This document shows, piece by piece, positions 1-6,630 of a stretch of 11,456 nucleotides of DNA; positions within the stretch are counted from its first letter, which is position 1, and every line of letters begins with the position of its first letter. Origin of the DNA: Acidobacteriota bacterium (GTDB taxonomy: Bacteria > Acidobacteriota > Terriglobia > Terriglobales > Acidobacteriaceae); assembly GCA_003224995.1 (NCBI GenBank), contig QIAI01000016.1, forward strand, positions 1-11,456. The letters are read 5' to 3'. The notes below the pieces were generated by a model. That model ran no database searches, was not told the origin of the DNA, and saw only the letters and a list, made by a program, of their open reading frames with translations. A program made the position numbers and the translations under genes.

Positions 1-2
1 GT

Positions 3-632
3 CTTTATTCACTATCTGTCATTTACCGCCGGGATGCACGGGAGATTCTCGCCTTGTATGGCGTCGACCTGAACGCGACAGTCGACGACCTCCACTTCAT
101 TTTGCCGCCTAAATCGCACACTTCCCACACCCCGGAGAGTCACACGTCAGTGCGCATTCCGGTGCGGCTGGATCCCAGCTTTGATGCTCGATTGACCATG
201 AACATGGGGCGTTTGGTGGAGCAATGGGGAGTGGTTCCGCTCAGTTATCTGGCGCAGTTTGCAAACCGGCGATACACGTATGGATATGTTGGAAGCGAAG
301 ACTTCACCATGTGTCCGATTCTCCCGCCAGGAACCTTCGTACAGATCGATGAGAGTAAGAACCGGGTCGCCGAGGGCGCGTGGCGCTCCGAATATGAGCG
401 TCCCATTTATTTTGTCGAAACCCGCGATGGTCACACTTGCTGCTGGTGCGCGCTTCAGCAGGATGGTCTGTTACTTCAATCCCATCCGTTATCGCCCGTT
501 CCGGTCCGTTTGATGAAACATCCCCAGGACGCCGAAGTGATTGGTCAGGTGGTGGGAATCGCAATGAAACTGGGGGAGTGGTCTACGGTCGAATCTTTGT
601 CAGAGCAGAAAGCGCGCGAAGCACTGAACTGA
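3..632 (+). CDS. XRE-type regulator with S24-like C-terminal domain (5' partial)
   Basis: The reading frame is open from base 3, so the gene enters from outside the window; the TTG at 54 is not a convincing start because the upstream residues (LYSLSVIYRRDAREILA) look like the helix-rich end of an XRE-type helix-turn-helix region as found in acidobacterial regulators. About 209 residues are visible and the frame ends with TGA at 630-632. The C-terminal half (PPGTFVQIDESKNRV, then ERPIYFVETRDGHTC, then EVIGQVVGIAMKL) has the strand pattern of the S24/LexA-like fold, but I see no clear Ser-Lys protease pair, so it is probably a ligand- or partner-sensing domain and not a working autoprotease. 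Likely role: cytoplasmic DNA-binding regulator of unknown target. Its last 50 bases overlap the convergent gene at 583-975. The family assignment is from recalled resemblance; the DNA-binding part is not in view. Confidence 0.7.
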   Translation, partial: LYSLSVIYRRDAREILALYGVDLNATVDDLHFILPPKSHTSHTPESHTSVRIPVRLDPSFDARLTMNMGRLVEQWGVVPLSYLAQFANRRYTYGYVGSEDFTMCPILPPGTFVQIDESKNRVAEGAWRSEYERPIYFVETRDGHTCCWCALQQDGLLLQSHPLSPVPVRLMKHPQDAEVIGQVVGIAMKLGEWSTVESLSEQKAREALN

Positions 633-975
633 GATGGCGGCGGTATCCCGCACTCGGGTCCTTGGGAAGCGATTCGGATTCCTGATTCTGCAAGCCTTCC
701 AAAAAATCCATTGAACTCTGGTTTGGAGTGCAGGATTCGTCCAGATCCTGGACAAGCTTACGTAAAGGTGTCTGCAGGATGATAGAAACGAGTCTGCGGT
801 GAGCTTCGGCGAGAGCCTTTTGAGCGGCCTCTTCTCCGTGGACGCGAGAAAGACCCCAGTGCTGGTAGGAGCCGTCCTGCTGCCGCAAAGCAGCGAAGTA
901 CCGGAGCTTGCCCAACAATCCCGAGACCGCGCGCAGAGTGCTCGCCTGTAGATCCTCTTTTACCGATCTCAACAT
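583..975 (-). CDS. Conserved hypothetical protein, 130 aa
   Basis: ATG at 975 to TAG at 583. The product is a soluble, mostly alpha-helical protein with no signal peptide or membrane segment. The N-terminal two thirds (LRAVSGLLGKLRYFAALR, DGSYQHWGLSRVHGEEAAQKALAEAHRR) resembles a small family I recall from Acidobacteriota, but I know no function for it. The C-terminal 40 residues are Ser/Leu-rich and overlap, on the opposite strand, the last 50 bases of the XRE-type regulator. There is only a weak purine-rich stretch (GGAAAG) about 13 bases upstream of the start. It is divergent from the small peptide gene at 1085, so the 109 bases between must hold both promoters. The coding call is supported by the long conserved-looking frame; no function can be given. 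Confidence 0.7.
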   Translation of the reverse strand: MLRSVKEDLQASTLRAVSGLLGKLRYFAALRQQDGSYQHWGLSRVHGEEAAQKALAEAHRRLVSIILQTPLRKLVQDLDESCTPNQSSMDFLEGLQNQESESLPKDPSAGYRRHLSSVLRALSALTKIRP

Positions 976-1070
976 CGTGTTTGTTACACTTTCCGAAAAC
1001 CTAGACTCCCGCTGATTCCGGAAGCAATCGAACTTATATATTGCACGTTATCACGGTGCGAATCCTTCGC

Positions 1071-1077
1071 AAAGGAG
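1071..1077 (+). promoter_or_regulatory. Ribosome binding site for the small exported peptide
   Basis: AAAGGAG lies 7 bases before the GTG at 1085. This consensus Shine-Dalgarno sequence at ideal spacing decides the GTG start and is the main reason for calling the 42-codon frame a real gene. The ATG at 1078 is out of frame and too close to be used. Confidence 0.75.
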
Positions 1078-1084
1078 ATGCATC

Positions 1085-1213
1085 GTGAAACAACTTATAT
1101 GGTTAGCGATTACGACCATCGTATTAGTCGGTGCCATGGCAACTCCAGTTCGCTTGCAGGCGCATGGAAACCCGCCGCCCTATTGTCCAGTCGGAAGAAT
1201 CTGCAAACCCTAA
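1085..1213 (+). CDS. Small exported two-cysteine peptide, 42 aa
   Basis: GTG at 1085 to TAA at 1211-1213. The first ~26 residues form a typical signal peptide: MKQ, a hydrophobic core LIWLAITTIVLVGAMA, then a polar stretch ending in an LQA cleavage box. Predicted mature peptide: about 16 residues, HGNPPPYCPVGRICKP, with two cysteines six residues apart that could form a disulfide or bind a metal, and a proline-rich start. The ideal AAAGGAG site and the clean signal peptide argue strongly against chance. It sits 65 bases before the 7-TM protein gene on the same strand and is probably its first operon partner. I have a vague recollection of other short acidobacterial exported peptides with a GNP start and CP..C ends, but cannot verify it. 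Signal, cofactor ligand or processed bacteriocin-like peptide are all possible. Confidence 0.65.
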   Translation: MKQLIWLAITTIVLVGAMATPVRLQAHGNPPPYCPVGRICKP

Positions 1214-1278
1214 GAATCCGGGGGTGATCTGTAGTTGAGGAGCAGAGCCAAAAGCAGTATAGTTGCGCAGTATACCGC

Positions 1279-2040
1279 ATGACCGTCCCGCGCTGGCTGT
1301 TCCTCTATCTATGGATTGCCCCCCACGTCTTGCAAGTGGTGTTGGCAGCCATGATGATTCATCGGAAGCTGGTACGAAAATTCCCCGCATTCTTTGTCTA
1401 TACGGTGTACCAGGTCGTACAGTGCGCGGTTCTGGTCACAATAGGCCTGGCGCCCGCTTTCACAGAGGAGCAGTATGCCATGGCGATTCTCGTGGACGGG
1501 GCCATCAGTATTGCGCTCCGCTTCGCTGTGGTTTATGAGATTTTCGGCCATGTGTTCGAAAGCTATCCTGCGCTGCAGCAATTTGGGGGAATGCTGTTCC
1601 GATGGGCGACCGCGGTTCTAATGGTTGTGGCCGTTGTGTTGGTCGCTTATTCCTCCAACAGCGGGTTGGACCGGATGCATATTGCTTACTTAGTGGTGGA
1701 CCGGGCGGTCAGTATTGTGCAATGCGGTCTGTTGATTCTGCTCATCTTGCTGGCGCGATTCCTCAGCTTTCCTTGGACGAGCTTTGCCTACGGGATCACG
1801 ATTGGCCTGGGATTGTTCTCCAGTGTGGAGTTGGGGATTTCTGCCCTGCAAGCGCAATTCGGATTGTATGTGGCGTATGAGTTCTTACCATCGTTTACGA
1901 TGGCGGTTTATCATTGTTGCGTGGTGTTCTGGGTGGTTAGTCTGCTGCTGCCGGAGCAAAAATCGAGCCGAGTCAACACCGGCTCCGGTTATGAACTCCA
2001 GCACTGGAACGACGCGCTGGCGAGGTTCCTGCATCAATGA
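1279..2040 (+). CDS. Seven-transmembrane-segment membrane protein, 253 aa
   Basis: ATG at 1279 to TGA at 2038-2040; an in-frame TGA at 1225-1227 and no better start codon between fix the start, although no strong ribosome binding site is visible. Hydrophobic segments fall near residues 5-27, 42-60, 68-90, 105-125, 138-160, 165-190 and 208-226, giving about seven membrane passes, with a soluble C-tail (KSSRVNTGSGYELQHWNDAL). It resembles a family of multi-pass proteins I recall from Acidobacteriota; no catalytic motif, transporter signature or histidine kinase domain is visible, so no reaction can be given. It follows the small exported peptide gene by 65 bases and overlaps the next gene by 4 bases (ATGA), so translation of the two is probably coupled. 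A receptor-like role for the upstream peptide is possible but is inference from position only. Confidence 0.75.
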   Translation: MTVPRWLFLYLWIAPHVLQVVLAAMMIHRKLVRKFPAFFVYTVYQVVQCAVLVTIGLAPAFTEEQYAMAILVDGAISIALRFAVVYEIFGHVFESYPALQQFGGMLFRWATAVLMVVAVVLVAYSSNSGLDRMHIAYLVVDRAVSIVQCGLLILLILLARFLSFPWTSFAYGITIGLGLFSSVELGISALQAQFGLYVAYEFLPSFTMAVYHCCVVFWVVSLLLPEQKSSRVNTGSGYELQHWNDALARFLHQ

Positions 2041-2573
2041 CCATTACCTTGCTACTTCTTGTGTTGGCAGTGCTCACGCTGGCCCTGTTTTTTCTTCGAG
2101 GAGTCGGTCCCGAGATAACCTTAGACGAAGCGCTGTTGAGCGAGCACATTCAGCCGGTGGATGTGGACGCCTTCTGCAATCTGATTAATGCCGAAGAAGA
2201 AGAGTATTTACGATCCAACCTGTCGCTCGACGAGTTCCGGATCATTGAGCGCCAGCGATTGCGTGCGGCGGTGGACTATCTCCTGAGTCTGTCGCACAAT
2301 GCAGCGCTTCTTCTTCACCTCGGACAGAGCGCAAAACGCAGCCCCGATGAGCGGATTGCGCAAGCGGGGCGAGACTTGGTGGACAATGCTCTCCCCCTGA
2401 GGGTTTTTTGTGTGCTTGCAATCTGCAAGCTTTACCTGCAGATCATTTTCCCCACAGCTGCGCTTCAGCCTTCCGGCATCGTCGACAGCTATCGGCAGAT
2501 GACCGACAAAGCTGCACAGCTCTGCCGCCTGCAATATTCGACACATGGCGCCCTATTCTCGAAGGTCTTGTAA
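2037..2573 (+). CDS. N-anchored hypothetical protein, 178 aa
   Basis: The ATG at 2037 overlaps the TGA of the 7-TM gene (ATGA), a classic translational coupling arrangement; the frame ends at TAA 2571-2573. Residues 3-21 (ITLLLLVLAVLTLALFFLR) are a hydrophobic N-terminal segment, either an uncleaved anchor or a signal. The rest is helical and charged (DEALLSEHIQPVDVDAFCNLINAEEEEYLRSNLSLDEFRIIERQRLRAAVDYLLSLSHNAALLL), with a second hydrophobic stretch near 121-146. No known domain is recognised. Coupling to the 7-TM gene suggests that both work in one membrane complex; the exported peptide gene probably belongs to the same unit. Confidence 0.72.
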   Translation: MTITLLLLVLAVLTLALFFLRGVGPEITLDEALLSEHIQPVDVDAFCNLINAEEEEYLRSNLSLDEFRIIERQRLRAAVDYLLSLSHNAALLLHLGQSAKRSPDERIAQAGRDLVDNALPLRVFCVLAICKLYLQIIFPTAALQPSGIVDSYRQMTDKAAQLCRLQYSTHGALFSKVL

Positions 2574-2679
2574 CCAGCCGTTGCGCGCTTTGTTCGTTTT
2601 TTGGAACAGGATTTAGAAAAGTGACGCGCTTCTTAGCCAACCGACTAGGATCATGCCGCTGTACAAGCAGCTCCACTAG

Positions 2680-2725
2680 AGCCCGTGCCGCTCCCTTCCC
2701 CCTCAAGAAGGTTGCAGCACGGGCT
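2680..2725. terminator. Long-loop inverted repeat between convergent genes
   Basis: AGCCCGTGC at 2680-2688 is exactly complementary to GCACGGGCT at 2717-2725, with a 28-base loop. It lies in the 280-base gap (2574-2853) between the convergent anchored-protein gene and the response regulator gene, the expected place for a shared terminator. There is no T-run after either arm, so an intrinsic terminator is only tentative. I see no gene in the rest of this gap: the open frames crossing it on both strands do not resemble proteins. Confidence 0.35.
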
Positions 2726-2853
2726 ATAGCAACGTCGTCCATTCGGGCTGGCAGGCACGTTCCTGTCCAACTGAATATTCCGGAAAGATCAGGACTTCCG
2801 GGATAACGATGGGACGATGATTTGGGGACGGCGAGTCGCAGGAGTGTTGAATT

Positions 2854-3530
2854 TTAAGAACTTTTCTCGCTAATGCTCCACTGAATTGCGTGCTGCACCA
2901 ACTCACGCGCACTGTGCAGCGAGAGCTTCTCTTTAATGTGGGCCTGGTAAGACTCAACTGTTTTCACACTGATGTGCAATTTTTCGGCGATCTGGCGCGT
3001 GGAGTGACCCTCCCCAATGAGGCGGAAGACCTCCAGTTCCCTATCCGTGAGGTCCGCAATGGACGACGGTCGGTCCCTACTCGGGCTTCCGATGTAGCGT
3101 TGCAGCATGCGATGGGCAATTCTCTCGCTCACGTAAATTTCGTGGCTGAGGATGCGACGTAAGGCTATCAATACTCTTTCGGTGGCTTCCTGCTTCATGA
3201 TGTAGCCCTGGGCCCCGGCGCGCAGTGCACGTTCCGCATAGATGGATTCATCGTGCATTGAGAGAATCAGCCGGGCAAATCGGGACAGCGCGTGCGAACA
3301 TCCTTGAGAAGGTCCAACCCGTCCGGACCGTTCAAAGAAATGTCGACTAGTAAGATGTCAGGCTTTACGGTGGTGACCGATTGCATCGCTGATTGCGCGT
3401 CTCCGGCCTCACCGCAGACCGTCAGGTCCATTTCGCGATTGATCAGCAAAGCCAGCCCTTGACGGACAATAGGGTGATCATCGACCAGGAAGACTCGGCT
3501 TTTTTTGATGGCGACCGCGCTCTGGTTCAT
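2854..3530 (-). pseudogene. NarL/LuxR-type response regulator, frameshifted
   Basis: Two adjacent frames together make one NarL-type response regulator. From ATG at 3530 (GGGGGA ribosome site 6 bases upstream) the first 87 residues form most of the receiver: acidic pair D17-D18 in VFLVDDHP and phosphoacceptor D63 in LLVDISLNGPDG. That frame meets TGA just after DLPG near 3270. The protein continues in another frame as LILSMHDESIYAERALRAGAQGYIMKQ and then a LuxR helix-turn-helix (LTDRELEVFRLIGEGHSTRQ, KLHISVKTVESY) to the stop at 2854. The junction at about 3271-3274 reads CCC-GG-CTG where three bases would be expected, so one missing base explains the break. Intact, it would be a phosphorylation-controlled DNA-binding activator. 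A sequencing error is the main alternative. No intact partner kinase is present in the window. Confidence 0.8.
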
Positions 3531-3659
3531 AGCTTGTCCCCCGGAGCTCTTCGCCCGCCGGATCGGGAAACAGCAAATCACAGCCGATCCCATGCCCGCG
3601 GTAATCCATACAACAGCGATGGTCTCGATTTTCTGCGAAAGGATGGCGTTCTGTGCCAC
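3531..3659 (-). pseudogene. Possible C-terminal remnant of a histidine kinase
   Basis: Directly upstream of, and in frame with, the response regulator start, the translation reads VVWITAGMGSAVICCFPIRR. This resembles the last strand of a histidine kinase ATPase domain, where a G-x-G-[ST] turn is followed by a hydrophobic strand ending in FP. Nothing upstream extends this into an N, G1 or F box; stops occur within about 150 bases. The suggestion is that the cognate kinase gene was removed by deletion, leaving only its tail. It is a short match judged by eye and could be chance. Confidence 0.3.
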
Positions 3660-3968
3660 TATCAGATGCCTCGCGATTATGAACCTTTTCTGTCTTTTCG
3701 CCTGCGTATTCTGCGCATTTCCTGGTTGACGGCGGGCGGCCGATTTCTAAACGATCAGATATCTGGTCTTATGTCCCCGGTCTGAGCCACTAGAGATTCG
3801 TTGAAACCGTGACGTGATGGCTAACCATCCTCCTTTGCTTCGGTTCCCGCAAATTCATTGCGTCTTATTTTAAGGTGTTCCGGGTATGGCGCAGCTCGCG
3901 AACGAGCCTGCAATATGTTTGTAGGACTAAATATCCGGACGCAATTACACGCAGTCGAAAGGATCCAC
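3531..3968. other. Intergenic region between divergent genes
   Basis: Apart from the possible kinase tail at its left end I see no gene here. It must hold the promoter of the YflT-like gene. An AAGGAGG sequence on the minus strand near 3830 precedes only a 12-codon frame with an unusably short spacing. No strong sigma70 pair stands out. Confidence 0.5.
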
Positions 3969-4760
3969 ATGCAAACCGTGACTGGAATATTTGTTTCTGA
4001 AGCGGACGCTCACCGCGCTATGGAGACCTTGAGTTTAAACGGTGTTCCTGCTAACAAAATTACGCTGCTGACGCCCGGCACAAGAAACAATAAGGACATC
4101 GAGTCGGTTCGTGTGGACGCAGCAGAAAAACCAGGAATTGGCAGAGCAATTGGCGGCGTTTTAGGGGCGGCAGGAGGATTATCCGGAGCAAGCATACTGT
4201 TCGCGATCATTCCAGGAGTTGGCCCGGTGACGGCTGCGGGTTTGCTCGGCGCAGCCATTCTCGGCGCGGCAGGAGCGGGGGTGGGTGCAGCGGCCGGTGC
4301 TTCTTTGGAGAATTTCACAACCGAAGGCTTACCGGAAGATGAAATCTTTGTTTATGAAGACGCCTTACGGAAAGGCCGGTCTGTGGTCATCGTTTTCGCA
4401 AACGATGCCGCCGCTGCCGAATCCCTGCGCGAACAGCTCAAGGCCGAGGGTGCCGAGGCAATCGATGCGGCTCGGCAGCAGTGGTGGATCGGACTGCGGA
4501 GCGCCGAACAGGAGCATTACTCGGCTTCCGGAAAAGATTTCGGGAATGTGGAACAGTTTTATCGTTTGGGTTTTGAGGACGCACTCCATGCCAGGAATCG
4601 CTGTAGGGAATTCGATCAGGTATCGGCTGAGATGGAAGCTAACCTGGAAGAATTACAGCGACAGTACCCAGGCGTCGATCTTGGCGATGCCTACACCGAA
4701 GGTTACCAGCGCGGACGGGAGTACTACCAAAAGCTCTGCGACCAAGCGAAGGCTGCATAG
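3969..4760 (+). CDS. YflT-like general stress protein with glycine zipper, 263 aa
   Basis: ATG at 3969 is chosen over the longer frame (ATG 3858) because AAAGGA sits 6 bases upstream and the protein family begins right there (MQTVTGIFVSEADAHRAMET). Residues 1-55 form a YflT/general stress protein 17M-like alpha/beta domain (TGIFVSEADAHRAMETLSLNG, then KITLLTPG). Residues 57-112 are almost entirely Gly/Ala with hydrophobics (GVLGAAGG, IPGVGPVTAAGLLGAAILGA), a glycine zipper likely to insert in or pack on the membrane. Residues 120-155 repeat an alpha/beta strand-helix pattern (DEIFVYEDALRKGRSVVIVF). The last 100 residues are helical and Tyr/Arg/Glu-rich with no recognised domain. Such proteins are stress-induced; the molecular role is unknown. 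It is a single gene, divergent from the broken response regulator. The C-terminal extension is unusual for a YflT-type protein. Confidence 0.75.
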   Translation: MQTVTGIFVSEADAHRAMETLSLNGVPANKITLLTPGTRNNKDIESVRVDAAEKPGIGRAIGGVLGAAGGLSGASILFAIIPGVGPVTAAGLLGAAILGAAGAGVGAAAGASLENFTTEGLPEDEIFVYEDALRKGRSVVIVFANDAAAAESLREQLKAEGAEAIDAARQQWWIGLRSAEQEHYSASGKDFGNVEQFYRLGFEDALHARNRCREFDQVSAEMEANLEELQRQYPGVDLGDAYTEGYQRGREYYQKLCDQAKAA

Positions 4761-4873
4761 GGTCGACGGTTTGTTCCATCGAACGTTCGAATTCCCAACT
4801 ACCTGATTGCCGAATTAGTGTGCGGCCGCAGTTTGGCCGGGCTTGGTTTTGTTCGCGAAAAACAGAACGCCTG

Positions 4874-4902
4874 TTGGATATTCGCCTTTTATTCGCTATA
4901 AT
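4874..4902 (+). promoter_or_regulatory. Sigma70-type promoter of the nuclease-like gene
   Basis: A perfect -10 box TATAAT (4897-4902) is preceded at 17 bases by TTGGAT (4874-4879) as a -35 box. The region is AT-richer than its surroundings and would start transcription near 4909, about 50 bases before the ATG at 4960. No other gene start lies downstream in range. Confidence 0.6.
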
Positions 4903-4949
4903 TTTCCTGCGTTCGTTAGGTGTCCTCCTTCCCGGGAGCCGGTGCCCGA

Positions 4950-4961
4950 ATAGACGTCTAT
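4950..4961. promoter_or_regulatory. 12-bp perfect palindrome over the nuclease start codon
   Basis: ATAGACGTCTAT is its own reverse complement and covers the first two bases of the ATG at 4960. Its position, about 40 bases downstream of the predicted transcription start, fits an operator or a structured start site that limits expression. No repressor gene is adjacent, so the binding partner is unknown. Confidence 0.4.
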
Positions 4962-5772
4962 GATCTCGGTCGCCGCTTTCCGTTTAGAACTAGCCCACAG
5001 AGCTCAGCAATACGCCTGTTCCCGATCACTGCCCCATTCTCTGAGTTACGGACCACTTCCGACTGTTTGCTTCCAGACAGATGACGAAGGGCTCCACGGT
5101 AATTTCCATCCAGCCAGTTTTCGCGCCCTGATGGCGCACCCTGACTGGCGGAAACGCCTGCGGAAAGTACACACGAGCGCCAAGAGCATTTTGCCGAGAG
5201 TCGATGGAAATCGATGGCGAGAACTCGATACCTGTCTGAGTTCAGACGCCTTGCTGATGAACGTGTTTTGTCACCCTTCCGTCATACGAAGTCCAGGACT
5301 TGCGCGAACGCTTGGGATTGCAGCTCGCACCTCGCCGCAATTCGGGTTCCCGGCACGGGTTCCACTTGAGAGTGGGAGCGGGGATCGGACGGAAGTGGAC
5401 ATGAAAATCGGTAATCTGCTGGTCGAAGCAAAGCTGACCGAGAACGATTTTCAATATGCGAAAGAGTCTAGCCTGCTTCGCTACCGCGACTTTTTGGAGA
5501 TCTTCGATGCCAGCCTTCTGCCCCAGAAGGGCGAATACTACGGGGGCTATCAACTGATCCGAAACGTGCTCGCGGCCCATGCCAACCAGTGTTCCTTTTG
5601 CGTTCTGCTGGATGCGAGAAGACCCGACCTCATAGAGACGTGGTACTCCGTGATGAAATGCCTGAAACCAGTGCCGTTGCGTACGGCGTGCAAGGTGCTT
5701 ACGTGGCAAGAACTTTCCCGCATTCTTCCTACCACCCTGCAGAAATTCTTATCCACCAAATATGGAATCTGA
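4960..5772 (+). CDS. PD-(D/E)XK nuclease-like protein, 270 aa
   Basis: ATG at 4960 to TGA at 5770-5772. The core motif is D147 in RTEVDMKIGN followed by E156-A-K158 in LLVEAKLTEND, the spacing and strand-turn-strand shape of the PD-(D/E)XK catalytic site; E145 is a further acidic residue nearby. Upstream, SSDALLMNVFCHP (95-107), and downstream, GGYQLIRNVLAAH and CVLLDARRPDL, resemble the PGN_0703 group of putative restriction endonucleases, an assignment made from memory. It would be a cytoplasmic DNA nuclease. No methyltransferase, immunity partner or helicase is next to it, so it is not an ordinary restriction system here; repair or solitary defence are both possible. No good ribosome site precedes the ATG (GGGAG is 22 bases away), and a palindrome covers the start. 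It stands alone, convergent with the TetR gene. Confidence 0.6.
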   Translation: MISVAAFRLELAHRAQQYACSRSLPHSLSYGPLPTVCFQTDDEGLHGNFHPASFRALMAHPDWRKRLRKVHTSAKSILPRVDGNRWRELDTCLSSDALLMNVFCHPSVIRSPGLARTLGIAARTSPQFGFPARVPLESGSGDRTEVDMKIGNLLVEAKLTENDFQYAKESSLLRYRDFLEIFDASLLPQKGEYYGGYQLIRNVLAAHANQCSFCVLLDARRPDLIETWYSVMKCLKPVPLRTACKVLTWQELSRILPTTLQKFLSTKYGI

Positions 5773-5849
5773 CCCGGTCGTTTCAGGCTTGATTGGTTAA
5801 AGATGGGTTGATCAAGGATTACCTATCGTGGAATGGTGGGTCCGTCTGA

Positions 5850-6563
5850 TTATTTCCTTCGACGAACATCCTGAGCCTTCGAGTCTGGTTTTCTTTTCGG
5901 ATGGTCGAGCAGGGACTGCACGAGTGTGTCCGCCAGCCAGTCCTCATATTGCTGCGGAGACCATCGCCGATCGGACACCAGCATGCGATACACATCCCCG
6001 CCGGTCAGCATCCAAAAGATATCGCGCGCAGTTCTGTAGTTAAGGCCCGGTCGGAGGCTACCCGAGTCGCGAAGGAGAATGATGACGTCTTCCTCCTTCT
6101 CGTAACGTAGACGCTCGCGTTGTCGTGCCAGCTTGGCCAGTTCCGGCGCTACTACGCCTGCGCCACGCAATAAATCGAACGCCTCACTTTGCGCGCCCCG
6201 GATCTGCCTGGCAACGGCAGCGGAGAGTCGCAGACGCGCTTCGGGATCTTTTGCCCCCCGCGCCATCCGCGCCGCCACTTCGTAATTGGGCCCAAACGTG
6301 GACTGATCGAGTAGGGCGATCAGAATTCCTGTTTTCGACTTGAAGATGGCATACACGCTTTGGGCAGATACCTCGGCTCGCTGCGCGATCCCTTCGATGG
6401 TCATTCCCGCATAGCCTTCATTCTGCAGGAGGTGTCGGCAGGCTTCGACGATGCGGCGGCGAGTGTCTTCCGCCTGACGTCGGCGAACCAACGATTGGTA
6501 GGGGCGAGTTCGCTTCTGGGGAAACAGTACACAAATATAGCATCCCTTATTCACTAGAGTCAT
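5850..6563 (-). CDS. TetR/AcrR-family transcriptional regulator
   Basis: The frame runs from ATG at 6563 to TAA at 5850, up to 237 residues. An N-terminal helix-turn-helix of TetR type spans residues 34-81 (RRRIVEACRHLLQNEGYAGM, TIEGIAQRAEVSAQSVYAIF). The C-terminal all-helical domain (ARLRLSAAVARQIRGAQSEA, IFWMLTGGDVYRML) is the ligand-binding and dimer part. It most resembles TetR proteins whose body ends with a segment such as 'RTARDIFWMLTGGDVYRMLV'. No ribosome site precedes the ATG, and the first 14 residues (MTLVNKGCYICVLF) are unlike the family, so the true start may be further in. It is divergent from the oxidoreductase gene at 6631 with 67 bases between, the usual layout for a repressor controlling its neighbour and itself; the ligand is unknown. 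Confidence 0.85.
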   Translation of the reverse strand: MTLVNKGCYICVLFPQKRTRPYQSLVRRRQAEDTRRRIVEACRHLLQNEGYAGMTIEGIAQRAEVSAQSVYAIFKSKTGILIALLDQSTFGPNYEVAARMARGAKDPEARLRLSAAVARQIRGAQSEAFDLLRGAGVVAPELAKLARQRERLRYEKEEDVIILLRDSGSLRPGLNYRTARDIFWMLTGGDVYRMLVSDRRWSPQQYEDWLADTLVQSLLDHPKRKPDSKAQDVRRRK

Positions 6564-6630
6564 CTATAGCCAATATGAATCTCGCGCGCGCATCGCTTAG
6601 ACGGATTGCGCTGCGAAGGAGGAGGCCAGC

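Noticed and set aside
2408..2806. 132-codon plus-strand frame and its minus-strand counterpart in the 2574-2853 gap
   Set aside because: They overlap the anchored-protein gene in other frames and show no family resemblance, start signal or domain.
3795..3831. 12-codon minus-strand frame with an AAGGAGG just before its ATG
   Set aside because: Spacing between the site and ATG is too short and the frame stops after 12 codons; no sign of a real peptide.
3858..3968. 37-residue N-terminal extension of the YflT-like protein
   Set aside because: It has no ribosome site, its sequence is unlike the family, and the internal ATG at 3969 has AAAGGA at good spacing.
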